Origin: Rhodovulum sulfidophilum
Lineage (GTDB): Bacteria > Pseudomonadota > Alphaproteobacteria > Rhodobacterales > Rhodobacteraceae
DNA: 64,000 nt
Direction: 5' to 3'
NCBI GenBank assembly: GCA_003241785.1
Contig: QFPW01000004.1
Location: forward strand, 124,001 to 188,000
Part shown: one piece after another, positions 25,708-35,621 of the stretch
Layout: every line of letters starts with the position of its first letter
Numbering within the stretch: the first letter of the stretch is position 1
Position numbers and translations under genes: made by a program
The notes under the pieces: model-generated
The model's database searches: none
What the model was told of the DNA's origin: nothing
The model's input: only the letters and a program-made list of their open reading frames with translations

Positions 25708-25755
25708 CGCGGCCCAACGGGGCGTTCATGACCCCGATATCTTGAGGCCAGACCG

Positions 25756-26964
25756 ATGCAGTTCCCCGCGCGGTTCTCCGCTCTGCCGGAATACGCGTTC
25801 CCGCGTCTGCGGGCGCTTTTGCGCGACCAGGCGCCCGGCGGCCCCGAGCTCGCGATGACGATCGGCGAGCCGAAGCATCCGATGCCGCCGATGATCGCCG
25901 AGGCGATCGCGGCGCACGCGCATGAATTCGCGCTCTACCCGCCGAACGAGGGCGCGCCCGAGCTGCGCGCCGCGATCGCCGACTGGATCCGGCTCCGCCA
26001 TGGCGTCGCGGTCGATCCCGACAGCCAGGTGATCGCGCTCAACGGCACGCGCGAGGGGCTCTTCAACGCCGCCCTCGCGCTTTCGCCCGAGACCAAGGCG
26101 GGCCAGGGCCCCGCCGTGCTGATGCCGAACCCGTTCTACCAGGCCTATGGCGCGGGCGCGCTCGCGGCCGGCGCGGAGCCGGTGATGGTCCCGGCCACGG
26201 CGGCGACGGGCTTCCTGCCGGATTACGCGAGCCTGCCCGCCGAAGTGCTTGATCGCGCGACGCTCTGCTATCTCTGCTCGCCCTCGAACCCGCAGGGCGC
26301 GGTCGCCTCGGAGGACTATTGGCGCGACCTGATCGCGCTGGCTGAGCGGTTTGATTTCCGGATCATCGCCGATGAATGCTACGGCGAGATCTACCGCGAC
26401 GCGCCCCCGCCCGGCGGGCTCGCCATGGCGGCGGCCGCCGGCGCCGATCCCGAGCGGGTGCTGATCGTGCAGTCGCTCTCGAAACGCTCGAACGCGCCGG
26501 GCCTGCGCTCCGGCTTCGCCGCCGGCGGCCCGCGCTCGATCGCGGCGCTGAAGCAGCTCCGCGCCTATGGCGGCGCGCCCTTGCCGCTGCCGCTCCAGCG
26601 CGCCGCGACCGCGCTCTGGCGCGACGAGGCGCATGTCGTCGAGAACCGGGCGCTCTACCGCGCGAAATTCGAGCTCGCCGACCGGATGCTCGGGAACTTC
26701 CCGGGCTATGTCTCTCCGGTGGCGGGCTTTTTTCTCTGGCTCGACGTCGGGGACGGCGAGGCCGCGGCGCTCAGGCTCTGGCGCGAGACCGGGGTCCGGG
26801 TGCTGCCGGGCGGCTATCTCGGCCGCGCGGGCGTGGACGGGGTGAACCCGGGCGGCGCCTATATCCGGGTGGCGCTGGTCGCGCCCGCGACCGAGGTGGA
26901 ACGCGGCCTGGCCGCGATCCGCGACACGCTGGGGCGGACGAAGATTTCCGAGGAGATAGGGTAA
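25756..26964 (+). CDS. Class I/II PLP-dependent aminotransferase (DapC-like)
   Basis: A 402-residue fold-type I aminotransferase. The PLP lysine is in VQSLSKRSNAPGLRSGF, the Asp contacting the pyridine nitrogen is in FRIIADECYGEIY, and the N-terminal substrate loop is ALYPPNEGAPELRAAI. Its best resemblance is to proteobacterial succinyldiaminopimelate aminotransferases (lysine/peptidoglycan precursor synthesis), but other aminotransferases cannot be excluded. Its stop is 1 bp from the ftsK start codon, so the two genes are co-transcribed. Confidence 0.82.
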   Translation: MQFPARFSALPEYAFPRLRALLRDQAPGGPELAMTIGEPKHPMPPMIAEAIAAHAHEFALYPPNEGAPELRAAIADWIRLRHGVAVDPDSQVIALNGTREGLFNAALALSPETKAGQGPAVLMPNPFYQAYGAGALAAGAEPVMVPATAATGFLPDYASLPAEVLDRATLCYLCSPSNPQGAVASEDYWRDLIALAERFDFRIIADECYGEIYRDAPPPGGLAMAAAAGADPERVLIVQSLSKRSNAPGLRSGFAAGGPRSIAALKQLRAYGGAPLPLPLQRAATALWRDEAHVVENRALYRAKFELADRMLGNFPGYVSPVAGFFLWLDVGDGEAAALRLWRETGVRVLPGGYLGRAGVDGVNPGGAYIRVALVAPATEVERGLAAIRDTLGRTKISEEIG

Positions 26965-26965
26965 G

Positions 26966-29647
26966 ATGGCAGCGCGTCCCAAGACGAAGACCCGGGCCCG
27001 GCTGGTCGAGACCGATACCGAGATCGCGCTGCGCCGGCGCGGGACCGAGCTGATCGGCCTCATCCTGCTCGGCCTCGCGGCGCTCGCCACCGCGATCATC
27101 TGGACCTATTCGCCCGACGACCCGAGCCTCTTCAGCGCCACCGACGCGCCGCCCTCGAACGCGCTCGGCCTGATCGGCGCCTCGATCGCCGATCCGCTGC
27201 ACCGGGCGCTCGGCTGGGCCGCCTACGGCCTGCCGGTCGCGCTCGGCGTCTGGGGCGCGCGGCTGATCCTGCATCGCGGCGAGACCCGCGTGGTGACGCG
27301 CACGCTCTTCACCCCGCTCGCCATGCTCGCCGCCGCCGCCTTCGCCGCGACCCATGTGCCCTTCGCGAGCTGGGACCACGACTACGGCCTCGGCGGCCTG
27401 CTCGGCGACGCGGTGCTCGGCGCGATCATCGAGGCGCTGCCCCTCTCGCCCGCCGTGGCGCTGCCCTTCGTGACGCTCGGCCTCGGGATCGTCTTCCTCT
27501 TCGCGGCGGGCTTCGTGCTCGGCGTGACCTGGGCGGAATTCGCGGGCTTCCTGCGCGCGCTCCGTGACGGCTCGGTCTTGCTCTATTCCTGGCTGCTGCG
27601 CCTGACCGGCCGCGCCGCCTCGGCGGCGGCCACCGGCGCGGCCTCCGGCGCGCGCGCCGCGCGCGACAAGGCGGCCGAGGCGCGGGCCCGCCGCGCCGAG
27701 CCGGCGATGGCCGCCCGGACCGCGCCCCCGCCGCTCGGCCGCGCCGCGGCGATCCCGCCGTTCGATCCCACGGCGCTCGGCGTCCCGCTCGATCCGGCCG
27801 ACCCCGCCCCGGCGCCCCGCCCGCGCGGGCGCTCGGAGTCGCGCCCCGACTCGGGCGGCGGCCGCCGCGTGCCGCCGCCGCTGACCCTGACCGCCGAGGA
27901 GGACGCGGTCGACGTGCTCGACCGCGACCTTGACGAGGACGCCGATTTCCCCGCGCTCGCCCCCGCCGCCGTGGCGCGTCCGAGCGCGCCGTCGCCCCGG
28001 GTCCAGCCGCGCGCCGAGGATCGCGCCCCGGAGCGCGCGCCCGAACTCCGGCCAGAACTCCGGCCAGAACCCGCGCCGAAGCCCGCGAAGGGCAAGGCCC
28101 GCGCGGCGGAGCGCTTCATCGCGGAGGCGGCGGAGGGCGACTATGCGAGCCCGCCGCTCACGCTGCTGCAGAACCCGGCGACGATCATCCGCCACCATCT
28201 CTCGCCGGAGCAGCTCGAGGAAAACGCGCGGCTGCTCGAATCCGTGCTCGACGACTATGGCGTGCGGGGCGAGATCGTCTCGATCCGGCCCGGCCCGGTC
28301 GTCACCATGTACGAGCTCGAGCCCGCCGCCGGGCTGAAGGCGAGCCGCGTCATCGGCCTCTCCGAGGATATCGCCCGCTCGATGGAGGCGCTGGCCTGCC
28401 GCGTCTCGACCATCCCCGGCCGCTCGGTGATCGGGATCGAGCTGCCGAACCAGGCGCGCGAGAAGGTGCTCCTGCGCGAGATCCTCGCGGCCGGCGCCTT
28501 CGCCGATACCGGCGTGGCGCTGCCGCTCGCGCTCGGCAAGGACATCGGCGGCGAGCCGGTGGTCGCGAACCTCGCCCGGATGCCGCATCTGCTGATCGCC
28601 GGCACCACCGGCTCGGGCAAGTCGGTCGCGATCAACACGATGATCCTGAGCCTGCTCTACAAGCTCTCGCCCGACCAGTGCCGGCTCATCATGATCGATC
28701 CGAAGATGCTGGAGCTCTCGGTCTACGACGGCATCCCGCACCTGCTCTCCCCCGTCGTCACCGATCCGAAGAAGGCGGTCGTCGCCCTCAAATGGACCGT
28801 GGCGGAGATGGAGGAGCGCTACCGCAAGATGTCGAAGATGGGCGTGCGCAACATCGACGGCTACAACCAGCGCGTCACCGACGCGCTCGACCGCGGCGAG
28901 GGCTTCACCCGCACGGTGCAGACCGGCTTCGACGAGGAGACCGGCGAGCCGATCTTCGAGACCGAGGAATACGCCCCGGAGACCATGCCCTATATCGTCG
29001 TCATCGTCGACGAGATGGCCGACCTGATGATGGTCGCGGGCAAGGAGATCGAGGCCTGCATCCAGCGCCTCGCGCAGATGGCCCGCGCCTCCGGCATCCA
29101 TCTCATCATGGCGACGCAGCGGCCCTCGGTCGACGTCATCACCGGCACGATCAAGGCGAACTTCCCGACCCGGATCAGCTTCCAGGTGACCTCGAAGATC
29201 GACAGCCGCACCATCCTCGGCGAGATGGGCGCCGAGCAGCTCCTCGGCCAGGGCGACATGCTCTACATGGCCGGCGGCGGGCGGATCACCCGCGTCCACG
29301 GGCCCTTCGTCTCCGACGAGGAGGTCGAGGAGGTGGTGCGGCACCTGAAATCCTTCGGCGCGCCGGACTACGACGCCGGCGTGATCGACGGTCCGGATGG
29401 CGAGGAACAGTCCGAGATCGACCTCGTGCTCGGCCTCGGCGGCAACACCGGCTCGGACGACGCGCTCTACGATCAGGCGGTGGCGATCGTCGCCAAGGAC
29501 CGCAAATGCTCGACCTCCTACATCCAGCGGAAACTCTCGGTCGGCTACAACAAGGCCGCGAAGCTCGTCGAGATGATGGAGGACCAGGGCATCGTCAGCC
29601 AGGCGAACCACGTCGGCAAGCGCGAGGTGCTGGTCCCGGAGAGGTAG
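26966..29647 (+). CDS. ftsK: DNA translocase FtsK
   Basis: An 893-residue septal DNA pump. Four membrane helices lie in about residues 28-195, followed by an Ala/Pro/Arg-rich linker (about 200-380). The motor domain has Walker A AGTTGSGKSVAIN and Walker B IVVIVDEMADLMM. A C-terminal winged-helix gamma domain (about 825-890, DRKCSTSYIQRKLSVGYNKAAKLVE) reads KOPS sequences and activates XerCD. It resolves chromosome dimers and clears DNA from the division septum. The natural C-terminus VLVPER is followed at once by TAG, which belongs to a REP palindrome (29644 onward). Confidence 0.95.
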   Translation: MAARPKTKTRARLVETDTEIALRRRGTELIGLILLGLAALATAIIWTYSPDDPSLFSATDAPPSNALGLIGASIADPLHRALGWAAYGLPVALGVWGARLILHRGETRVVTRTLFTPLAMLAAAAFAATHVPFASWDHDYGLGGLLGDAVLGAIIEALPLSPAVALPFVTLGLGIVFLFAAGFVLGVTWAEFAGFLRALRDGSVLLYSWLLRLTGRAASAAATGAASGARAARDKAAEARARRAEPAMAARTAPPPLGRAAAIPPFDPTALGVPLDPADPAPAPRPRGRSESRPDSGGGRRVPPPLTLTAEEDAVDVLDRDLDEDADFPALAPAAVARPSAPSPRVQPRAEDRAPERAPELRPELRPEPAPKPAKGKARAAERFIAEAAEGDYASPPLTLLQNPATIIRHHLSPEQLEENARLLESVLDDYGVRGEIVSIRPGPVVTMYELEPAAGLKASRVIGLSEDIARSMEALACRVSTIPGRSVIGIELPNQAREKVLLREILAAGAFADTGVALPLALGKDIGGEPVVANLARMPHLLIAGTTGSGKSVAINTMILSLLYKLSPDQCRLIMIDPKMLELSVYDGIPHLLSPVVTDPKKAVVALKWTVAEMEERYRKMSKMGVRNIDGYNQRVTDALDRGEGFTRTVQTGFDEETGEPIFETEEYAPETMPYIVVIVDEMADLMMVAGKEIEACIQRLAQMARASGIHLIMATQRPSVDVITGTIKANFPTRISFQVTSKIDSRTILGEMGAEQLLGQGDMLYMAGGGRITRVHGPFVSDEEVEEVVRHLKSFGAPDYDAGVIDGPDGEEQSEIDLVLGLGGNTGSDDALYDQAVAIVAKDRKCSTSYIQRKLSVGYNKAAKLVEMMEDQGIVSQANHVGKREVLVPER

Positions 29648-29735
29648 GGTGGGCGATTCCGCCCACCATCGCCCGCCTCCGAGGCGCCGGCGCGGGGATG
29701 GGACGCGGGATGGTGGGCGGAATCGCCCACCCTAC
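29644..29735. repeat. REPIN: inverted pair of family I REPs
   Basis: GTAG plus hairpin at 29644-29667 and its inverted copy at 29711-29735, separated by about 43 bp that are themselves GC-rich and partly symmetrical. The left copy provides the ftsK stop codon (29645-29647). The right end is about 130 bp before lolA. Confidence 0.85.
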
Positions 29736-29863
29736 GGCGGTTGAGCCCCGCCGGCGCGCCGCGCCAGGCCCCGGGGCCCCGGTCGCCCTCCCCCCGCGCG
29801 CGATGTCCCGAACGTGACTCCGGCCCGCGTGCATTCGCTCGGAAATCCCCCTATAGCACGGGC

Positions 29864-30466
29864 ATGAAACGTCGTGACCTGCTTCTGGCCTTCGCGGCCC
29901 TGCCCCTCCTCGCCGCGCCGGTCTCGGCGCAGCCCGTCGACGTGACCGCGATCGACGCCTATCTGCGCGGCCTGCGCGTCGCGCAGGGCCGGTTCCAGCA
30001 GACCAATCCGAACGGCTCGGTCCAGACCGGCATGTTCTACATGTCGAAGCCCGGCCGGATCCGGTTCGAATACGACAAGCCGGAGGGCGCGATGGTGATC
30101 GCCGACGGCTCCTGGGTCGGCGTGTTCGATCCGAAGTCGAACCGCGGTCCGACCCGCTATCCCCTGTCGAAGACGCCGCTCTCGCTGCTCCTGCGCGACG
30201 ACATCTCGCTGCGCGAGCCCGGCATGGTGCTCGGCGCCACGCGCGACACCGATGGCACGACAGACATCACCGTGGTCGATCCCCGGGCGCCGAACGAAGG
30301 GCGGATCGTGATGCGCTTCGCGAGCGATCCGATCGCGCTTCGGGGCTGGCAGGTGATTACCAAGGCCGGGCAGCGCACCTCGGTCTCGCTCACCGACCTC
30401 CGGACCAACGTCCAGCCGAGCCGCTCGCTCTTCAACATCGAACTCGCGACCGCGAACCGGCGGTAG
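29864..30466 (+). CDS. lolA: Outer-membrane lipoprotein carrier protein LolA
   Basis: A 200-residue periplasmic chaperone that moves lipoproteins from the LolCDE complex to the outer membrane. Signal peptide MKRRDLLLAFAALPLLAAPVSA, cut near residue 22. The LolA barrel follows with LRVAQGRFQQTNPNGSVQTGMFYMSKPGRIRFEY and YPLSKTPLSLLLRDDI, both typical of the family. The ATG at 29864 is used because it begins the signal peptide; upstream sequence belongs to the REPIN. It lies downstream of ftsK, a common alphaproteobacterial order. Confidence 0.92.
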   Translation: MKRRDLLLAFAALPLLAAPVSAQPVDVTAIDAYLRGLRVAQGRFQQTNPNGSVQTGMFYMSKPGRIRFEYDKPEGAMVIADGSWVGVFDPKSNRGPTRYPLSKTPLSLLLRDDISLREPGMVLGATRDTDGTTDITVVDPRAPNEGRIVMRFASDPIALRGWQVITKAGQRTSVSLTDLRTNVQPSRSLFNIELATANRR

Positions 30467-30474
30467 GGCGCCGT

Positions 30475-30560
30475 CCCGGGTCGGGCCCGGGGCCTCGACC
30501 CCCGGTGAGCATCCGCTCGGAAATAGCTTCGAGGCCCCGGGTCGGGCCCGGGGCGGCGGG
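30475..30560. repeat. Pair of family III palindromes
   Basis: Two copies of a CCCCGGG-TCGG-GCCCGGGG type palindrome (about 30475-30500 and 30531-30555) occupy the 110 bp between the convergent lolA and mocA ends. Both could fold in RNA from either side. Confidence 0.6.
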
Positions 30561-30576
30561 ATGAGAGGTCCGCCGC

Positions 30577-31184
30577 TCAGGCCTCGGGATGCGCGGCGCG
30601 CCAGGCGGCCCAGTCCTCCGGCGTGTCGAGGTCGGTCGCGGCGCCCGCGACCGACACGGGCACGACCCGCGCCGCCTCGGCGCGCAGCAGCGCGCGCGCC
30701 CCCGCGTCCCCCGCGCTCGCGGCGAGGACGGCGAAGAAGCGGCGGTCGAACAGCACCGGATGGCCGGGCGCGCCGCCGCTCGTCGCGCGGCAGATCGCGC
30801 CGCCCGCCGCGTGCGCGGCGATGAGCGCGTCGATCCCCGCCGCCGTGACCTCGGGCATGTCGCCGAGCATCACCACCACCCCGGCCGCGTCCGGGCGGAG
30901 CGCCGCCATCCCGGCGCGGAGCGAGGCGCCCATCCCCTCCGCCGCCTCGGCCGCGACGACGATCCGCGCGCCGATCCCTTGGAGCGCCGCCCGCCGCGCC
31001 GGGGCCTCGGGGGGCAGCACGACGAGAACCTCGCGCGCGCGGCTCCCCCGCGCGACGCCCGCGAGCGTCGCGAGCAGGGCCTGGCCGCCGACCGGCTCGA
31101 GCAGCTTGTCGCGCCCGCCCATCCGCCGCCCCGCGCCGGCGGCGAGCAGGATGAGATCGACCGGGCCCGCGTCGATCCCGGCCG

Positions 31185-31188
<4 letters not shown>
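30577..31188 (-). CDS. MocA/MobA-like molybdenum cofactor nucleotidyltransferase
   Basis: A 203-residue NTP transferase with the glycine-rich binding loop ILLAAGAGRRMGGRDKLLEP and the metal-site segment VVVMLGDMPEVTA. MocA adds CMP to the molybdopterin cofactor for the xanthine oxidase class of enzymes; MobA adds GMP. Being directly after xdhC (4-nt overlap) favours MocA. No molybdenum hydroxylase subunit gene lies in the window, so the client enzyme must be elsewhere. Confidence 0.82.
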
Positions 31189-32167
<979 letters not shown>

Positions 32168-32171
<4 letters not shown>

Positions 32172-33220
32172 GCCGCGAGCGATGCCATGTCGATCACGAA
32201 GCGGTACTTCACGTCCGACCTGAGCATCCGATCATAGGCGGTGTTGACCTCGTTCATCGCGATCATCTCCACGTCGGAGGTGATCCCGTGCGCGCCGCAG
32301 AAATCGAGCATCTCCTGCGTCTCCGGGATGCCGCCGATCAGCGAGCCCGCGAAGGAGCGCCGGCCCATGATCAGGCTGAAGACATGCACCGGCAGGGGCT
32401 TCTCGGGCGCGCCGACCTGCACCAGCGTGCCGTCGGTCTTGAGGCAGGCGAGATAGGCGTTGATGTCGTGCTCGGCCGAGACGCAGTCGAGGATGAAGTC
32501 GAACCGCCCGGCCTCGGCCGCCATCGCCTCGGGATCGCGCGACAGCACGATCTCATGCGCGCCGAGCCGCATCGCATCCTCGGCCTTGCCGGCGCTCGTC
32601 GTGAAGAGCACCACCTCGGCGCCGAAGGCGCGCGCGAATTTCACCGCCATGTGGCCGAGCCCGCCGAGGCCGACGACGCCGACGCGCTGCCCCGGGCCGA
32701 CCTTCCAGTGGCGGAGCGGCGAATAGGTGGTGATGCCGGCGCAGAGGAGCGGCGCGACCGCCTTGAGGTCGAGATTGGCGGGGACCTTCAGCACATAGCC
32801 CTGGTCGACCACGATCGCCGCCGAATAGCCGCCGAAGGTGTGGCCGCCGAGATGGGTGTCGGGCCCGTTGTAGGTGCCGACCATGCCGTTCTCGCAATAC
32901 TGCTCGAGGCCGGCCTGGCAGGCGGCGCAGGTCCGGCAGCTGTCGACGATGCAGCCGACGCCGACGAGGTCGCCCACCGCGTGGTTGGTCACCTCGGCGC
33001 CGACCGCCGTCACGCGGCCGACGATCTCGTGGCCCGGCACGCAGGGATAGAGCGTCCCGCCCCATTCGCCGCGCGCGGTGTGCAGGTCGGAATGGCAGAC
33101 GCCGCAGTAGAGAATCTCGATCGCCACGTCGGTCGCGCCGGGGGCGCGCCGCTCGATCGTCATGGGGCCGAGCGGCGCCGTCGCCGCCGGAGTGCCGTAG
33201 CAACCGCAGGAAGTGGTCAT
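32168..33220 (-). CDS. Zinc-dependent NAD(P)-linked alcohol dehydrogenase, cinnamyl-alcohol type
   Basis: A 350-residue medium-chain dehydrogenase. Catalytic zinc ligands are visible in YCGVCHSDLH and PGHEIVG, and the structural zinc cysteines in CRTCAACQAGLEQYC. The nucleotide site is GVVGLGGLGHMAVKFA. It resembles the YahK/cinnamyl alcohol dehydrogenase branch, which prefers NADPH and reduces a wide range of aldehydes. ATG at 33220 with AAGGA upstream. First gene of an operon with xdhC and mocA, an odd partner for molybdenum cofactor maturation. Confidence 0.9.
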
Positions 33221-33344
33221 CGTGAAGTCCTTCTGTCGCGGAAATCGGGGCATCTGGCGCGCCCCGTTCAAGGAAAGCCCGAGGGGCGCGTCGCGCCCCG
33301 GCGGGGTGGCAGATAGCGCGCGCGTCGGAAAATCCAGCGCCGGC

Positions 33345-33881
33345 TCAGAAATCCATCCGGTAGCTCAGGCCGATGCCGCCGTCCCGCGTCCGCTCGACGC
33401 GGATCCCGGTCGAGAAGAAGCCGATGGCGGCGCCGGCGAGCACCTGGGCGAAGTCGTGTTCGTCGCCCTCCATCCGCGACGCGCCGACCAGCGCGGTCGC
33501 CGCGATCGCGCCGGCCGCGACCCAGCGGTTGCCGGGCGCGCAGCTGAGCGCGAGGTCGGTGGCGCCGGAGGCGGCGGCGGCGGTATGGCCCGAGGGAAAG
33601 CCGTGCGACTCGCCGTTCGGCCGCTCGTTGATCGACGCGTCGCCGAGCCCCCGCTTCAGCCCCTCGACGGTGACCGCCATGACGCCGAAGCCGGTCGCGT
33701 AGCTCGCGAGCCGCTCCTGCCGCCAGGCGCAGACCGCGGCCGCGCCCGGCAACGCCCATTTGAGCACGTCGCCCGCGGTCTCGAGCCCGTCGGCCCGGGC
33801 GGGCGCGCCGAAGGCGGCGCCCGAGAGCACCAGCAGGGCGAGCGCGGCGGGGCGCGCGGCGGGAAAGGCGGGGCTCGGCAT
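33345..33881 (-). CDS. PAP2 family phosphatase, exported
   Basis: A 178-residue protein with an N-terminal signal or anchor (PAALALLVLSGAAFGAPARA). The PAP2 acid phosphatase signature is complete in three parts: the Lys/Arg-Pro part in KRGLGDASINERP, SHGFPSGHTAAA, and SRMEGDEHDFAQVLAG. Substrates may be lipid or nucleotide phosphates. The ATG at 33881 is chosen since it starts the signal; earlier in-frame codons add nothing recognisable. It is divergent from the RibD-like gene. Confidence 0.82.
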   Translation of the reverse strand: MPSPAFPAARPAALALLVLSGAAFGAPARADGLETAGDVLKWALPGAAAVCAWRQERLASYATGFGVMAVTVEGLKRGLGDASINERPNGESHGFPSGHTAAAASGATDLALSCAPGNRWVAAGAIAATALVGASRMEGDEHDFAQVLAGAAIGFFSTGIRVERTRDGGIGLSYRMDF

Positions 33882-34074
33882 GCGGGATCCTCGGGCGTGG
33901 TGGCCGCCCATAGAGCCCGCGCCGGGGGGCCAGATCAAGCGGGGAACGCGCCGGCCCGGCGGCGCGGCGGAGGCGAGCGACAGCGCGCGGCTTTTCGCCT
34001 ATGCTCGCGGCCGGAACCGCCGCCGACGCGGGGCGTTTGCCCGTCGCGACCGGGCTCTGGGGGGATTTGGGACG

Positions 34075-34923
34075 ATGCGCGAGGCCAGAGTGACCGATCG
34101 GGTTTGGTCCGCGCTTCTCGCGCTGCGGACCGGCGTCCGCGATCAGGCTCCCTCCGACCTCTGGGGTCCCGCCGAGCGCGCGGCCTGGGAGCTCTACGCC
34201 CCGCTCGCCGGCGGGACCCCGGGCGCGCCCTTCTTCTTCGCGCAAGTCGGCCAGTCGCTCGACGGCCGGATCGCCACGGTGAGCGGCGACGCCCGCGACG
34301 TCTCGGGCCGCGAGGGCATCCGCCACCTGCACCGCTGCCGCGCGCTCGCCGACGCGGTCGTGATCGGCGTGCGCACCGCGCTCGCCGACAACCCGCGGCT
34401 GACCGTGCGGCACGTGCCCGGGCGCCATCCGGCGCGCGTCGTGCTCGACCCGCGCGGGCGCCTGCCCGACGACGCCGGGCTGCTCGGCGACGCCGAGGCG
34501 CATCGGATCGTGATCCAGTCGGCGCCCCGGCGGCGTCCGGCCGGGGTGGAGGTCATCACCCTGCCCGCCCGCGACCACGTAATGAAGCCCGCGGCGATCC
34601 GCGAGGCGCTGGTCGCGCGCGGCTTCAACCGGGTGCTGGTCGAGGGCGGCGGCACGACGATCGCCCATTTCCTCGAGGCGGGGCTGCTCGACCGGCTGCA
34701 TGTCGCGGTGGCGCCGCTCATCATCGGCGCCGGGCCCTCGGGCCTGCGCACCTCGCCGATCGCGCGGCTCTCGGAGGCGCTGCGGCCCCGCACGGCGGTC
34801 TACGGGCTCGAGACCGACGTAATCTTCGACTGCGCGCTCGAGGTCTCGGGCAGCGCCAGCAGGTCGAGATGGCCGACCAGCGCCGAGGAGAGCCCTCCCG
34901 TGATCGCGTCGAGCCGCGCCTGA
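34075..34923 (+). CDS. RibD C-terminal (dihydrofolate-reductase-fold) family reductase
   Basis: A 282-residue protein with a single RibD_C domain (about residues 58-255): QVGQSLDGRIATVSGD, GVRTALADNPRLTVR, VLVEGGGTTIAHFLEAGLLDR and APLIIGAGPSG. In riboflavin synthesis this fold reduces the ribosylamino sugar with NADPH. Here the deaminase domain is absent, so it reduces some other pterin- or pyrimidine-like substrate, or pairs with another deaminase. The last 40 or so codons lie antisense to the methyltransferase gene's 3' end (34800-34923) and look unstructured. It faces the dehydrogenase-PTPS-GT4-methyltransferase operon. Confidence 0.8.
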   Translation: MREARVTDRVWSALLALRTGVRDQAPSDLWGPAERAAWELYAPLAGGTPGAPFFFAQVGQSLDGRIATVSGDARDVSGREGIRHLHRCRALADAVVIGVRTALADNPRLTVRHVPGRHPARVVLDPRGRLPDDAGLLGDAEAHRIVIQSAPRRRPAGVEVITLPARDHVMKPAAIREALVARGFNRVLVEGGGTTIAHFLEAGLLDRLHVAVAPLIIGAGPSGLRTSPIARLSEALRPRTAVYGLETDVIFDCALEVSGSASRSRWPTSAEESPPVIASSRA

Positions 34924-35621
34924 AGCCAGTCCTCGACCTCGGGGCAACCGCATTCCTCGGCCGCCTCGGCGACGCCCTTGGCGAGCGCGGCCTGCAGCGC
35001 CGCCGCCTTGGCGCCGAGCCGCCAGTCGGACCGCTCGAGCCGCACCGCGTAGCCCCGGGCGCGCAGCAGCTCCGCGAGCGCCGCCGCCGCCTGCGGCCCA
35101 AGCGCGGGGCCAAGCCCCTTGTCGCGCAGCTGGTGGCCGTTGAAGGCGGCCAGCACCTCGGCCTCGCGCGGCGCGGGCCCCGGGGTCCAGGCCATGCGCC
35201 CATCGTAGCTCAGCGCCGCGTAGAGCCCGAGCCGCCGCGCCGCGAGCCGGTCCGCGAGCCCTTCGAGCCAGTCCCGCGCCATCAGGTCGAGCAGCGCCGA
35301 GCAGGTGACGAGCGCGGCGCCGTCGAACGGCAGCGCGTCGAGATCGCCGAGGTCGAGGAGATGCGCCTCCCCCGCCGCGCCGGCGTCGCGGGCCGCGCGG
35401 TCGAGCAGGTCCGGGTCGCGGTCGACAAGCCGCCAGCGCGCGCCCAGGCCCGCCCCGGGGCCGAAGGCGCGCCGGGTCGCGCCCGCGCCGCAGCCGAGGT
35501 CGACGATCACCGGCGCCTCGGTCCGGCGCAGCAAGTCGAAGGCGCCGCGCAGCAGCGACACGTCCCGCGCGCCGCGGTCCGCGGCCTCCCGCAGCGCCAG
35601 CCAGGCCGGATCGAAACTCAT
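34800..35621 (-). CDS. Class I SAM-dependent methyltransferase
   Basis: A 273-residue Rossmann methyltransferase. The SAM-binding loop is VIVDLGCGAGATRRAF, followed by the acidic ribose contact in WRLVDRDPDLL and a motif IV-like LVTCSALLDLM. The substrate is unknown. Its start overlaps the end of the glycosyltransferase gene by 4 nt, so it is the last gene of the operon. The C-terminal 25 residues (after DLLALPE) are encoded in the 124-bp overlap with the convergent RibD-like gene. Confidence 0.82.
   Translation of the reverse strand: MSFDPAWLALREAADRGARDVSLLRGAFDLLRRTEAPVIVDLGCGAGATRRAFGPGAGLGARWRLVDRDPDLLDRAARDAGAAGEAHLLDLGDLDALPFDGAALVTCSALLDLMARDWLEGLADRLAARRLGLYAALSYDGRMAWTPGPAPREAEVLAAFNGHQLRDKGLGPALGPQAAAALAELLRARGYAVRLERSDWRLGAKAAALQAALAKGVAEAAEECGCPEVEDWLQARLDAITGGLSSALVGHLDLLALPETSSAQSKITSVSSP

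Noticed and set aside
26771..29611. A 946-codon open frame opposite ftsK
   Set aside because: Shadow of codon bias with no recognisable domain; ftsK accounts for the region.
30460..30470. lolA stop codon as a further REP-derived stop (GTAGGGCG)
   Set aside because: Only eight bases match the family II foot; the palindrome does not continue, so it is probably chance.
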